64,000 nt of DNA from Erwinia rhapontici. GTDB taxonomy: Bacteria > Pseudomonadota > Gammaproteobacteria > Enterobacterales > Enterobacteriaceae. Below the pieces are notes generated by a model. The model made no database searches. It saw nothing but the letters and a program-made list of their open reading frames with translations, and was not told the origin of the DNA. The position numbers and the translations under genes were made by a program. Positions within the stretch are counted from its first letter, which is position 1, and every line of letters begins with the position of its first letter. Shown here piece by piece: positions 38,560-47,702 of this stretch. The stretch covers positions 919,666-983,665 of the forward strand of contig NZ_VRKO01000016.1 of NCBI RefSeq assembly GCF_012271765.1, read 5' to 3'.

Positions 38560-39896
38560 CTGCCCTTAATCCACAGGCGATTGAAAAATCCGCTATTCGA
38601 AAAGTCTCGCTGCGGCTGGTGCCCTTTGTGGCACTGATGTTCTTCATCAACTTCCTTGACCGTACGGCGATCTCTTTTGCCGGACCGAACGGCATGACAC
38701 AGGATCTCGGGCTGAGTGCGGTGCAGTTTGGCCTGGCGTCCGGCATCTTCTTTATTGGTTACATCCTGCTGGAAGTGCCAAGCAACCTGGCCTTACATCG
38801 CTACGGCGCACGCAAATGGCTGGCGCGCATTATGGTCAGCTGGGGCATCGTTTCGCTGCTGTTTACCTGGGTGAGCAGTATTGAAGGGTTGTATACCCTG
38901 CGACTGCTGCTGGGGATTGCCGAAGCGGGCTTCTTCCCGGGGGCGATCCTGTTCCTCAGCATGTGGGTTCCGGCTAAACACCGCAGTAAGGTGTTGTCCC
39001 TGTTTTACCTCGCACAGCCGCTGACGGTGGTGCTGGGTGCGCCGCTGGCTGCCGCACTGATTGAACAGCACGGTCTGTTTGGCCTCTCCGGCTGGCGGGT
39101 GATGTTCCTCGGTGTCTCCATTCCGGCGATTATTATCGGCATCGTGGCCTGGTTCTATCTGGTGGACTCCCCGCGTGATGCAAAATGGCTGAATAAAGAA
39201 GAGAAAGAGTGGCTGACTACGGCGCTGGAAAAAGAGCAGCGTGAAAAAGGCTCCACCGCGCATGCCAGCCTGCGTAGCGTGATGACCAACGGCCGCGTCT
39301 GGCTGCTGTGCCTGATCTACTTCGGCTTTATCTACGGTCTGTATGCGCTGGCTTTCTTCCTGCCGACCATTATTTCTGGCTTCCAGCAGCAGTTCGGCAC
39401 CTCGTTTAACGTCATCGAGAAGGGGCTGATTACCGGAGCGCCGTATCTGGTGGCGGCCATCGTGATGTTCTTCTGGTCACGCGATGCAACCCGTCGCGGT
39501 TGCAAAACCTGGCATATCGCACTGCCTGCGTTGACCGGGGCTATCAGCGTACCACTGGCGCTCTATATGGAATCTCCGCTGGCCACCATGCTGGTGATTG
39601 CAGTGACGGCCAGCTCGATTTTTGCCGCCTTGCCGAATTTCTGGACGCTGCCAACGCAGTTTCTGACCGGCGCGTCTGCGGCGGCAGCCATCGCGCTGAT
39701 TAACACCCTCGGTAACGTTGCGGGCTTCTCGGCGGGCTACCTCACCGGAATGCTGCATGACGCCACCGGAGCCTACACCGTTCCCATGATGGTCGTGGGG
39801 GGCTTCATGCTGCTCTCTGCACTGCTGATGTTGTTACTTAACGCCAAACGTTCTGGATTTCAGTCTGCCCCCATTACACAGGAGCCTTCCCAATGA
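38556..39896 (+). CDS. ACS-family MFS transporter, probable acid-sugar (D-apionate) importer
   Basis: 446 residues from ATG 38556, which has GGAGGT five bases upstream; a longer frame from 38505 runs into the leader. Twelve membrane segments; the motif region RIMVSWGIVSLLFTWV and LLGIAEAGFFPGAILFLSMWVP are typical of the anion:cation symporter family, whose bacterial members mostly import sugar acids such as glucarate, galactonate or tartrate. As the only transporter in this operon it predicts a carboxylated substrate. Its stop overlaps the kinase start by ATGA. Confidence 0.8.
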   Translation: MTALNPQAIEKSAIRKVSLRLVPFVALMFFINFLDRTAISFAGPNGMTQDLGLSAVQFGLASGIFFIGYILLEVPSNLALHRYGARKWLARIMVSWGIVSLLFTWVSSIEGLYTLRLLLGIAEAGFFPGAILFLSMWVPAKHRSKVLSLFYLAQPLTVVLGAPLAAALIEQHGLFGLSGWRVMFLGVSIPAIIIGIVAWFYLVDSPRDAKWLNKEEKEWLTTALEKEQREKGSTAHASLRSVMTNGRVWLLCLIYFGFIYGLYALAFFLPTIISGFQQQFGTSFNVIEKGLITGAPYLVAAIVMFFWSRDATRRGCKTWHIALPALTGAISVPLALYMESPLATMLVIAVTASSIFAALPNFWTLPTQFLTGASAAAAIALINTLGNVAGFSAGYLTGMLHDATGAYTVPMMVVGGFMLLSALLMLLLNAKRSGFQSAPITQEPSQ

Positions 39897-41653
39897 CCTA
39901 TCTGTTTAATCAACCCTCTGCTTTCGCCAGTGAGCTGATTGAGGGTTTCGTCGCGGCCAATGCCGATAAAGTCCGTCAGGTTCCGGGGGGCGTGGTGCGC
40001 AGCACCCGCAGCCCTGCGGGATGTGTGGCGGTGGTGATTGGCGGCGGGTCCGGCCACTATCCGGCGTTTTCCGGCCTGGTCGGGCAGGGTATGGCGCACG
40101 GGGCGGCGATGGGTAACCTGTTTGCTTCTCCGTCAGCCCAGCAGATCTACAACGTGGCGCGTGCGGCGGACAATGGCGGGGGCGTTCTGCTGGCCTTTGG
40201 TAACTATGCCGGGGACGTGCTGCATTTTGGTCAGGCCAGCGAACGTCTGAAAGCCGAAGGCATTGATTGCGAACTGCTGGCAGTGACAGACGATATTTCC
40301 AGTGCGGCGCTGTCCGAGCGTGAAAAGCGTCGTGGTGTGGCGGGCGATCTGGCGGTGTTTAAGGCCGCAGCCGCGGCGGCTGAGGCAGGATACTCGCTTG
40401 CCGAGGTCACGCGTCTGGCACGCCATGCGAATCATCGCACGCGCTCTCTGGGTGTGGCGTTCTCCGGTTGTACCCTGCCGGGGGCCACACAGCCACTGTT
40501 CAGCGTGGCGCACGGCACCATGGCGCTGGGAATGGGGATACACGGTGAGCCGGGCATCCGCGAATGCGATATTCCTGCGGCAGATACGCTGGCAGAACTG
40601 TTTGTCAGCAGTCTGCTGAAGGAGTGCCCGGAAGAAATTACGCAGCGTAAAGGGCAGCGGGTAGCGGCGATCCTCAACGGTCTCGGCTCGGTAAAATATG
40701 AAGAGCTGTTTGTCGTTTATCGCCGCGTGGCACAACTGCTGGCGGCGGAAGGGTTGCAGGTGGTGGAGCCGGAAGTGGGTGAGTTTGTGACCAGCTTTAA
40801 TATGGCCGGTGCCTCGCTGACGCTGATGTGGCTGGACGATGAACTGGAAACCTTGTGGCGTGCCCCGGCCAATGCTCCGGCCTTCCGTAAAGGCAGTGTG
40901 CTGATGGCGGAACCACTGGATGCTGCTGAGCAGATCCTCGCCGAGGTAGATGTGGTGCCCACTGCCAGCGCGGCCTCGCAGCAGGCGGCCACCTGTGTCC
41001 TGTCGGTGGTCACTGCGATAGCTGAAGTGATTGAAGAACATGCCACTGAGCTGGGGCGTATTGATGCGGTTGCCGGAGACGGTGACCACGGGATCGGTAT
41101 GGAGCGCGGATCGCTGGGGGCGCTGGAAAAAGCCCGTGAGATGCTGCAGCGCCAGGCGGGTGCCGGAACGCTGCTGTGCCGCGCCGCCGATGCTTGGGCG
41201 GACAAAGCCGGAGGCACTTCAGGTGCGCTCTGGGGCGTGCTGCTGACGGCGATTGGCACGGCGCTGGGGGATGTTAAAACCCCGAATGCCCGGCGCGTTG
41301 CGTTGGGGGTGCAGCATGCCAAAGAGGGGATTATGCACTTCGGTAAAGCGAAGCCGGGCGATAAAACCATGGTCGATGTGCTGGTGCCTTTCAGCGAGTG
41401 CCTGAGTGCCCGCGTGGCCGCAGGTGACACGCTGATTGATGCCTGGGCGGCGGCAGCACAGCAGGCGACCAAAAGCGCCAAAGAGACGGCGCAGCTGTTG
41501 CCGAAAATGGGCCGCGCCCGTCCACTGGCTGAGAAGAGCCTGGGCACGCCAGATGCCGGGGCCGTTTCGCTGGCGCTGATCGTCAATAAAGTGCTGGTGC
41601 AGCTACAGGCCAGTGCCCCTGCGACACTCTCCCTTCAGGAGGTCAGTCAGTGA
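39893..41653 (+). CDS. lerK: DhaK-DhaL fusion kinase, probable L-erythrulose 1-kinase
   Basis: 586 residues, ATP-dependent dihydroxyacetone-kinase family with fused DhaK (about 1-330) and DhaL (about 365-575) domains. The substrate-binding histidine that forms a hemiaminal in this family is in GIHGEPG (His217). DhaL has the metal/ATP motif GDGDHG (Asp396, Asp398) and KAGGTSGALWG. Family members phosphorylate dihydroxyacetone, L- or D-erythrulose or apulose. The downstream TIM homologue and divergent RpiB homologue fit L-erythrulose 1-kinase (LerK). Overlaps both neighbours by four bases. The family is sure; the substrate is inferred from context. Confidence 0.75.
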   Translation: MTYLFNQPSAFASELIEGFVAANADKVRQVPGGVVRSTRSPAGCVAVVIGGGSGHYPAFSGLVGQGMAHGAAMGNLFASPSAQQIYNVARAADNGGGVLLAFGNYAGDVLHFGQASERLKAEGIDCELLAVTDDISSAALSEREKRRGVAGDLAVFKAAAAAAEAGYSLAEVTRLARHANHRTRSLGVAFSGCTLPGATQPLFSVAHGTMALGMGIHGEPGIRECDIPAADTLAELFVSSLLKECPEEITQRKGQRVAAILNGLGSVKYEELFVVYRRVAQLLAAEGLQVVEPEVGEFVTSFNMAGASLTLMWLDDELETLWRAPANAPAFRKGSVLMAEPLDAAEQILAEVDVVPTASAASQQAATCVLSVVTAIAEVIEEHATELGRIDAVAGDGDHGIGMERGSLGALEKAREMLQRQAGAGTLLCRAADAWADKAGGTSGALWGVLLTAIGTALGDVKTPNARRVALGVQHAKEGIMHFGKAKPGDKTMVDVLVPFSECLSARVAAGDTLIDAWAAAAQQATKSAKETAQLLPKMGRARPLAEKSLGTPDAGAVSLALIVNKVLVQLQASAPATLSLQEVSQ

Positions 41654-42435
41654 GCGCGCGCATCACACTGGGCGTCAGCCTGAAAATGTATTTCAGCTAT
41701 CAACAAACCCTGACCTGGAGCCAGCAGGTGGCAGAGCTGGCTCGTCAGCATCCGGCGATCGTCAGCGGTGAGGTGGGGCTGTTCGTTCTGCCTGCGTTCC
41801 CCGCTATTCCGGCGGTGAAGCAGATTTTTGCTGATACGGCAGTCAGCGTGGGGGCACAGGATCTGGCCTGGGAGGACAGCGGGGCCTGGACCGGTGAGGT
41901 CAGTGGCCCGATGCTGGCTGAAATCGGCTGTCGCTATGTGGAGGTCGGCCATGCGGAACGTCGTCGCCATTTTGCCGAAGATGACCGTCAGGTGGCGGGG
42001 AAACTGGCGGCAGCGCTGCGTAACGGGTTAACCCCGGTACTGTGCCTGGGGGAAGAACAACGTCTGAGCAGTGAGCAGGCGATAGCGATCTGCCGTCATC
42101 AGTTAAGCGCGGCACTGAGTCAGGCGCGTCAGCAACAGCTGAGCGGTGATGTGGTGCTGGCCTGGGAACCGCAGTGGGCGATTGGTGCGCCTGCGCCTGC
42201 ACCGGATGCCTTTATCGGTGAGGTGTGTACCGGGTTGCGCCAGCTTGATCTGGCGGGCGATATCAACATTCGCGTGATTTACGGTGGCAGCGCCGGGCCG
42301 GGGCTGTTGAGTCGTCTTGGCCATCAGGTCAGCGGGCTGTTTCTCGGGCGCTTCGCCCACAAACCCGATGCGCTGGCACAGATTATTGATGAAGCCGCCG
42401 CACTGGCCCACAGCGCTCAGCGGCAGGAGGCATAA
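41650..42435 (+). CDS. lerI: Triosephosphate-isomerase homologue, probable L-erythrulose 1-phosphate isomerase
   Basis: 261 residues starting at GTG 41650 (GTGA overlap with the kinase stop). TIM-barrel triosephosphate isomerase family with all catalytic residues: Lys12 in SLKMY, His101 in EVGHAERR, Glu173 in AWEPQWAIG. Housekeeping TpiA is more conserved in loop 6 and elsewhere, so this is a paralogue. In LerI the reaction moves the carbonyl of L-erythrulose 1-phosphate to give D-erythrulose 4-phosphate. Assignment to LerI rests on operon context. Confidence 0.75.
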   Translation: MSARITLGVSLKMYFSYQQTLTWSQQVAELARQHPAIVSGEVGLFVLPAFPAIPAVKQIFADTAVSVGAQDLAWEDSGAWTGEVSGPMLAEIGCRYVEVGHAERRRHFAEDDRQVAGKLAAALRNGLTPVLCLGEEQRLSSEQAIAICRHQLSAALSQARQQQLSGDVVLAWEPQWAIGAPAPAPDAFIGEVCTGLRQLDLAGDINIRVIYGGSAGPGLLSRLGHQVSGLFLGRFAHKPDALAQIIDEAAALAHSAQRQEA

Positions 42436-43248
42436 ATGGCGATTGGTCTGAGTACCTATGCCTTTTTCTGGCGTGCCTCGGCGCGTGTATCCGTTCCGAT
42501 GACGCTGGCGCAGATGCTGGAAAAGACCGCCGATATGGGCGTGACGCTGTTTCAAATCTGTGATTATCCGCAGATCGAAAGCTGGAGCGATGCCGAGCTG
42601 GTCACACTGCGTCAGCAGGCCGATACGCTGGGCATCCAGCTGGAGCTGGGAACGCGCGGTCTGCAAACCGCCCACTTACAGCGTTATCTGCACCTGGCAC
42701 AGGTGTTACAGGTGACGGTGATCCGTTCGATGTTTAACAGTGCCAGCCATCGTCCAACGCTGCCGGAAGCCGCCGCGCTGATTGAAAGCATTCTGCCCGC
42801 GTTTGAACGCCAGCAGGTTCGGCTGTGTCTGGAGACTTACGAGCAGGTCAACAGCGCGCAGATGATGTCGGTGATCGATCGTTTCCCTTCCGATTACCTG
42901 GGCGTGTGCCTGGACCCGGCAAACTGCGTCGCCGCTCTCGAACTCCCCCAGCAAGTGGTGGCAAACACCGCGCACCGGGTGCTCAATCTGCATATTAAAG
43001 ATTTTGCTTTCAGCCGGCAGGAGGGCTGGGTCGGTTTTACGCTGACCGGCTGCCCGCTGGGCGAAGGGTTGCTTGATTACGATCTGCTGATAGACCAGGT
43101 GCGTCCGGCAGATCGTGGCATTAATCAGATCGTCGAACACTGGCTGCCGTGGCAGCAGGATGCCGAAAGCACCTGCCAGCGGGAAGCCGAGTGGACGCAA
43201 CAGAGCGTTGATTTTTTACGTCACAAACAACTTCAGGAGTCAGTATGA
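42436..43248 (+). CDS. oiaC: Xylose-isomerase-like TIM barrel, probable 3-oxo-isoapionate decarboxylase
   Basis: 270 residues, start preceded by GGAGG at five bases and directly abutting the lerI stop. AP-endonuclease-2/xylose-isomerase-like fold with a divalent-metal set: Glu133 (CLETYE), Asp160 (CLDPAN), His186 (LHIKDF) and Glu234 (IVEHW). Such proteins are epimerases, isomerases or, in the D-apionate pathway, the decarboxylase OiaC that makes L-erythrulose. The adjoining ApnO-like gene favours OiaC; an EryC-like erythrulose-phosphate epimerase is the main alternative. Confidence 0.6.
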   Translation: MAIGLSTYAFFWRASARVSVPMTLAQMLEKTADMGVTLFQICDYPQIESWSDAELVTLRQQADTLGIQLELGTRGLQTAHLQRYLHLAQVLQVTVIRSMFNSASHRPTLPEAAALIESILPAFERQQVRLCLETYEQVNSAQMMSVIDRFPSDYLGVCLDPANCVAALELPQQVVANTAHRVLNLHIKDFAFSRQEGWVGFTLTGCPLGEGLLDYDLLIDQVRPADRGINQIVEHWLPWQQDAESTCQREAEWTQQSVDFLRHKQLQESV

Positions 43249-44102
43249 GCACACAATTAACCACCATCACCGTGATTGGCGCGGGCGGCAAAATGGGCAT
43301 GCGCATTTCGGCGAATTTGCAGCGCAGCGACTATCAGGTGTTTTACTGTGAGAGTGCGCCGAAGGCCCAGGAGCAGGTCACCGGGCAGGGGCGTGAGCTG
43401 TCCAGCACGGAATCCGTGGTGCCGCACAGTGATGTGGTGATCCTCGCGGTGCCGGATATTGTGCTGGGCAAAGTCTCTGAAGGTGTGGTGCCGTTGATGA
43501 AAAACGGTGCCACGCTGTTAACGCTGGACCCGGCAGCGGCTTATGCCAATCTGATTGCGCTGCGCGAGGGCATTCACTACGCCGTGGCCCATCCGTGCCA
43601 TCCTTCCGTATTCCTTGACCGTTATACCAAAGAAGAACACGCCGATGCCTTCGGTGGCGTGGCTGCCATTCAGCATGTGGCGGCGTCGTTTGAAAGCGGC
43701 AGCGATGCGCAGAAGAGTGAACTGAGCAAGGTGATCAGCGTGATGTATGGCCCGGTTGAGCAGGTGCACTGGGTGACGGTTAAACAGCTGGCGTATCTTG
43801 AGCCCACGCTGGTGGAAACCGTAGCCTGTATGGTCGGTGCTTTTATGAAAGAGGCGCTGGATGAGACGGTTAAACACTCCGGCGTGCCGGAAGAGGCGGC
43901 AAAAGCAATGCTGTACGGCCATATTCAGATCGCGCTGGCAGTGGCATTCCGCGCCACTAACCCGTTCTCTGATGCCTGCATGATTGCGATGGAGTATGGC
44001 CGCGAGAAGATCGTTAAGCCCGACTGGAAACAGATTTTCGAGGAGAAAGAACTGGATATCGTGATTGCGCGCATGCTCAAAATTGACGCGATCCGTCGTT
44101 AA
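43245..44102 (+). CDS. apnO: 6PGDH-like oxidoreductase, probable D-apionate oxidoisomerase
   Basis: 285 residues, ATGA overlap with oiaC. An N-terminal Rossmann fold (VIGAGGKMGMRIS) is followed by the PGDH_C-type helical domain with HPCHPSVF, a block seen in this branch. The D-apionate oxidoisomerase ApnO, which oxidises D-apionate with a hydroxymethyl migration to 3-oxo-isoapionate, belongs to this small family. The order transporter-kinase-TIM-TIM barrel-dehydrogenase matches what that pathway needs. Another 3-hydroxy-acid sugar dehydrogenase is possible. Confidence 0.6.
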   Translation: MSTQLTTITVIGAGGKMGMRISANLQRSDYQVFYCESAPKAQEQVTGQGRELSSTESVVPHSDVVILAVPDIVLGKVSEGVVPLMKNGATLLTLDPAAAYANLIALREGIHYAVAHPCHPSVFLDRYTKEEHADAFGGVAAIQHVAASFESGSDAQKSELSKVISVMYGPVEQVHWVTVKQLAYLEPTLVETVACMVGAFMKEALDETVKHSGVPEEAAKAMLYGHIQIALAVAFRATNPFSDACMIAMEYGREKIVKPDWKQIFEEKELDIVIARMLKIDAIRR

Positions 44103-44203
44103 TCCTCTGTCGGATAGCGTAAAATGGTATAAATTGTTGCCTGAGGCGCGGCACAGGCTGCCGCGCTCGCTACCGAAACCGACGAGAAGAGACGACTGCC
44201 CGG

Positions 44204-45166
44204 ATGGAAAAAAACACGCTATCTCAGGACACTGAACTGCTGACGGAAATTGCCGTTGCATACTATCAGGACGAAATTACCCAGGAAGAGATTGCGCGTA
44301 AATTTGGTATCTCCCGCATTAAAGTGGGGCGCTTGTTAAAGCGAGCCAAAGAAGAGGGCATCGTTGAAATCAACGTGCGCTATCACCCGGTCTTCAGTAC
44401 CCGGCTGGAGCAGCAGTTACTGGAACGTTTCCCATTACAACGTGCGCTGATTGCCCTCGATCATCATGACGAGGATGAGCAGCGCCGTCAGGTGGCGGCG
44501 CTGGTCGCGATGCACCTGTCACAGTCATTGAAAGATAATGCGGTGGTGGCGGTCGGGCAGGGGCGTAACGTGGCAGCGGTCGCTGACCATCCAGGCAGTG
44601 TCCCCACGCGTAACTGCCACTTTATTAGCGGTATTGGCGGGACGCACCGCCCCGGTGATGCCATCAATGCTGACCACATCAGTCGCCGTCTGGCGAAAAA
44701 GTTCGGCGGTATCAGTGAAACGCTCTATGCCCCGGCCTATGTTGAAGACCGTGCGCTGAAAGAGGCATTCATGCAGAACGGCACCATCAAAGAGACGCTG
44801 GATCGCGCGCGTAAAGCCGATGTAGCGCTGGTGGGGATCGGTGACATGAATGAAAACAGTTATATGGTCAAACTCGGCTGGTTTACCCCCCATGAGATTA
44901 TCGATGCCAGCCTGAATCAGGGCGTGATTGGTGATGTGGCGGGTTATGATTTCTTTAACGCTCAGGGGCAGCATGTGGATACGGTGATGAATGACCGGGT
45001 TATCGGCCTGAGCATCGACGAGCTGCGTAAAATCCCCTGTGTGATAGCTATCGCCTCGGAGAACACCAAAGCGATGGCGTTGCTGGGTGCGCTGCGCACC
45101 GGGGCGATTGATATTATCGCCACCACGGCACAGAACATTCGTACGCTGTTGAATATGACGAAGTAG
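44204..45166 (+). CDS. SorC/DeoR-family sugar-binding transcriptional regulator
   Basis: 320 residues. N-terminal helix-turn-helix (ITQEEIARKFGISRIKVGRLLKRAKEEGIVEINV) and a C-terminal sugar-phosphate-binding domain (VVAVGQGRNVAAVA, GIGDMN, GAIDIIATTAQNIRTLL). The family senses phosphorylated intermediates of the pathway it controls; EryD, SorC, LsrR and CggR are members. Located 101 bases after apnO with a TATAAA-like hexamer between, so it may be co-transcribed or have its own promoter. It is the natural candidate to bind the TGTTCATWTGTTCA sites at 38225-38417. Confidence 0.85.
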   Translation: MEKNTLSQDTELLTEIAVAYYQDEITQEEIARKFGISRIKVGRLLKRAKEEGIVEINVRYHPVFSTRLEQQLLERFPLQRALIALDHHDEDEQRRQVAALVAMHLSQSLKDNAVVAVGQGRNVAAVADHPGSVPTRNCHFISGIGGTHRPGDAINADHISRRLAKKFGGISETLYAPAYVEDRALKEAFMQNGTIKETLDRARKADVALVGIGDMNENSYMVKLGWFTPHEIIDASLNQGVIGDVAGYDFFNAQGQHVDTVMNDRVIGLSIDELRKIPCVIAIASENTKAMALLGALRTGAIDIIATTAQNIRTLLNMTK

Positions 45167-45174
45167 TTTTCCAC

Positions 45175-45305
45175 GGGTCAGGCATGCCTGACCCCTACGA
45201 CCGGCTGGAATATTTGACCATTGCGGCGGGTTGGAATACCTGACCCCTGCGCCGGGCATCGTAGGGGCGAGGCATGCCTCGCCCGGTCCTGCACATGCCT
45301 CGCCC
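45175..45305. repeat. GGCATGCC-centred palindromes before maeB
   Basis: GGGTCAGGCATGCCTGACCC (45175-45194) and GGGCGAGGCATGCCTCGCCC (45265-45284) are perfect 20-bp palindromes sharing only the centre and the outer G/C runs; their arms differ by compensatory changes. A partial third copy ends at 45305. CCCCTACG or GTAGGGG flanks them. Between them are two imperfect direct copies of GGYTGGAATAYYTGACC. They mark the boundary between the catabolic island and maeB. Confidence 0.9.
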
Positions 45306-45405
45306 GATCGTTGAATGCCAATTCTATGCACTCCCTCAAGTTTTTCTCCCGTCCGGCACTCCTATACTGAGCAGTTGTACCCCACCATAAAAAAGGATCC
45401 TGCTA

Positions 45406-47685
45406 ATGGACGATCAGTTAAAACAGAGTGCGCTCGATTTTCACCAATTCCCGGTTCCCGGAAAAATTCAGGTTTCCCCGACCAAGCCCCTTGCCACACA
45501 GCGCGATCTGGCGCTGGCCTACTCGCCTGGTGTGGCCGCGCCATGCCTGGCGATCGCCGCCGATCCTGAAGCGGCAGACAAGTACACCGCCCGCGCTAAC
45601 CTGGTGGCGGTGATCTCTAACGGTACGGCGGTGCTGGGCTTAGGGAATATCGGCGCGCTGGCCAGCAAGCCGGTGATGGAAGGTAAAGGCGTACTGTTCA
45701 AGAAATTTGCCGGTATCGATGTTTTTGATATCGAAGTGGACGAGCTGGACCCGGACAGACTGATTGATGTGATCGCCGCGCTGGAACCCACCTTTGGTGG
45801 CATCAACCTTGAAGACATTAAAGCACCCGAGTGCTTCTACATTGAAAAGAAACTGCGCGAGCGTATGAACATCCCGGTGTTCCACGACGATCAGCACGGG
45901 ACGGCGATCATCTGTACGGCAGCGGTGCTGAACGGCCTGCGGGTAGTGAAAAAGAACATTTCGGACGTGCGGCTGGTGGTCTCCGGGGCGGGGGCATCTG
46001 CCATTGCCTGCCTTAACCTGCTGGTGGCACTGGGGATGCAGAAACACAATATTGTGGTCTGCGACTCGAAAGGGGTGATCTACCAGGGGCGCGAAACCCC
46101 GATGGCGGAAACCAAAGCGGCTTATGCCGTGGCCGATAGCGGCAAACGAACGCTGTCTGAGGTGATCGAAGGCGCAGATATCTTCCTTGGCTGCTCGGGT
46201 CCGAAAGTGATGACCCAGGAAATGGTCAAAGGGATGGCGCGTGACCCGCTGATCCTTGCGCTGGCCAACCCGGAGCCGGAAATCCTGCCACCACTGGCGA
46301 AAGCCGTGCGCCCGGACGCTATCATCTGTACGGGCCGCTCGGACTTCCCTAACCAGGTGAACAACGTGCTGTGCTTCCCGTTTATCTTCCGCGGTGCGCT
46401 GGATGTGGGGGCAACGGCGATCAACGAAGAGATGAAGCTGGCGGCGGTGCATGCCATTGCCGAACTGGCGCTGGCAGAGCAGAGTGACGTAGTGGCCTCT
46501 GCCTACGGCGACCAGGAGCTGTCGTTTGGCCCGGAGTATCTGATCCCGAAACCCTTCGACCCGCGCCTGATTGTGCAGATCGCCCCGGCGGTGGCAAAAG
46601 CGGCGATGGATTCCGGTGTGGCACGGCGGCCTATTGCTGACTTTGACGCCTACCGCGAAAAGCTGATGGAGTTTGTCTACAAAACCAATCTGTTTATGAA
46701 ACCGGTGTTCTCGCAGGCGCGTAAAGATCCGAAACGCGTGGTGCTGGCCGAAGGGGAAGAGGCGCGTGTGCTGCATGCCACCCAGGAGCTGGTGACGCTG
46801 GGGCTGGCGAAGCCGATCCTGATTGGCCGCCCGAGTGTGATTGAGATGCGTCTGCAAAAGCTGGGACTGAAAATCGAAGCGGGCAAAGATTTCGACGTGG
46901 TGAACAACGAATCCGATCCGCGTTTTAAGGAGTACTGGAACGAGTATTACCAGATCATGAAGCGCCGTGGCGTGTCGCCGCAGCAGGCGCAACGTGATGT
47001 GATCGGCAATCCGACGTTGATCGGTGCCATTATGGTTCACCGTGGGGAAGCCGATGCGCTGATCTGCGGCACCGTGGGGGATTACAGGCAGCATTACGAT
47101 ATCGTCGAGAAGCTGTTTGGCTTCCGTCCGGACGTGAAAGTGGCCGGGGCGATGAACGCGCTGGAGCTGCCGAGCGGTAACACCTTTATTGCCGATACCT
47201 ACGTCAATGAAGACCCGACGCCGGAACAGCTGGCTGAGCTGACGCTGATGGCGGCGGAAACGGTGCGTCGCTTTGGTATCGAACCGAAGGTGGCGCTGCT
47301 TTCACACTCCAGCTTTGGGGCCTCGGATGCACCTGCCGCGCGTAAGATGCGTGACACGCTGGCGCTGGTAAAAGCCCGTGCGCCTGAGCTGGAAATTGAT
47401 GGCGAAATGCACGGCGATGCGGCACTGGTAGAGAGCATTCGTCAGGATCTGATGCCGGACAGCCCGCTAAAAGGCTCGGCGAATATTCTGATTATGCCTA
47501 ACGTCGAAGCGGCGCGTATCAGCTATAACCTGCTGCGTGTTTCCTGCTCTGACGGTGTAACGGTGGGGCCGGTGCTGATGGGGATGGCGAAACCGGTCCA
47601 TGTGTTGACGCCGATTTCATCAGTGCGGCGCATTGTGAATATGGTGGCACTGGCGGTGGTGGAGGCGCAGACCGCGCCGCTATAA
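45406..47685 (+). CDS. maeB: MaeB, NADP-dependent malic enzyme with phosphotransacetylase-like domain
   Basis: 759 residues, identical in length to E. coli MaeB. The N-terminal malic domain (about 1-425) decarboxylates malate to pyruvate with [15 protein letters not shown] (metal) and [14 protein letters not shown] (nucleotide) are conserved. The C-terminal ~330 residues are a phosphate-acetyltransferase-like domain ([25 protein letters not shown]) that is catalytically inactive in E. coli and mediates regulation by acetyl-CoA. The enzyme links C4 metabolism to pyruvate and NADPH. Confidence 0.96.
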   Translation: MDDQLKQSALDFHQFPVPGKIQVSPTKPLATQRDLALAYSPGVAAPCLAIAADPEAADKYTARANLVAVISNGTAVLGLGNIGALASKPVMEGKGVLFKKFAGIDVFDIEVDELDPDRLIDVIAALEPTFGGINLEDIKAPECFYIEKKLRERMNIPVFHDDQHGTAIICTAAVLNGLRVVKKNISDVRLVVSGAGASAIACLNLLVALGMQKHNIVVCDSKGVIYQGRETPMAETKAAYAVADSGKRTLSEVIEGADIFLGCSGPKVMTQEMVKGMARDPLILALANPEPEILPPLAKAVRPDAIICTGRSDFPNQVNNVLCFPFIFRGALDVGATAINEEMKLAAVHAIAELALAEQSDVVASAYGDQELSFGPEYLIPKPFDPRLIVQIAPAVAKAAMDSGVARRPIADFDAYREKLMEFVYKTNLFMKPVFSQARKDPKRVVLAEGEEARVLHATQELVTLGLAKPILIGRPSVIEMRLQKLGLKIEAGKDFDVVNNESDPRFKEYWNEYYQIMKRRGVSPQQAQRDVIGNPTLIGAIMVHRGEADALICGTVGDYRQHYDIVEKLFGFRPDVKVAGAMNALELPSGNTFIADTYVNEDPTPEQLAELTLMAAETVRRFGIEPKVALLSHSSFGASDAPAARKMRDTLALVKARAPELEIDGEMHGDAALVESIRQDLMPDSPLKGSANILIMPNVEAARISYNLLRVSCSDGVTVGPVLMGMAKPVHVLTPISSVRRIVNMVALAVVEAQTAPL

Positions 47686-47702
47686 GGCGCAGGCCTGCCT
47701 GG

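Noticed and set aside
37675-45166. Erythritol or threitol catabolism as the function of the island
   Set aside because: The kinase, TIM and RpiB families would fit, but there is no polyol dehydrogenase or erythritol kinase, and the dehydrogenase family and ACS transporter point to an acid sugar. Kept only as an alternative.
45175-45305. Insertion-sequence remnant or attachment site at the island border
   Set aside because: Only short palindromes are present; no transposase fragment, target-site duplication or integrase was found, so the means of acquisition is not shown.
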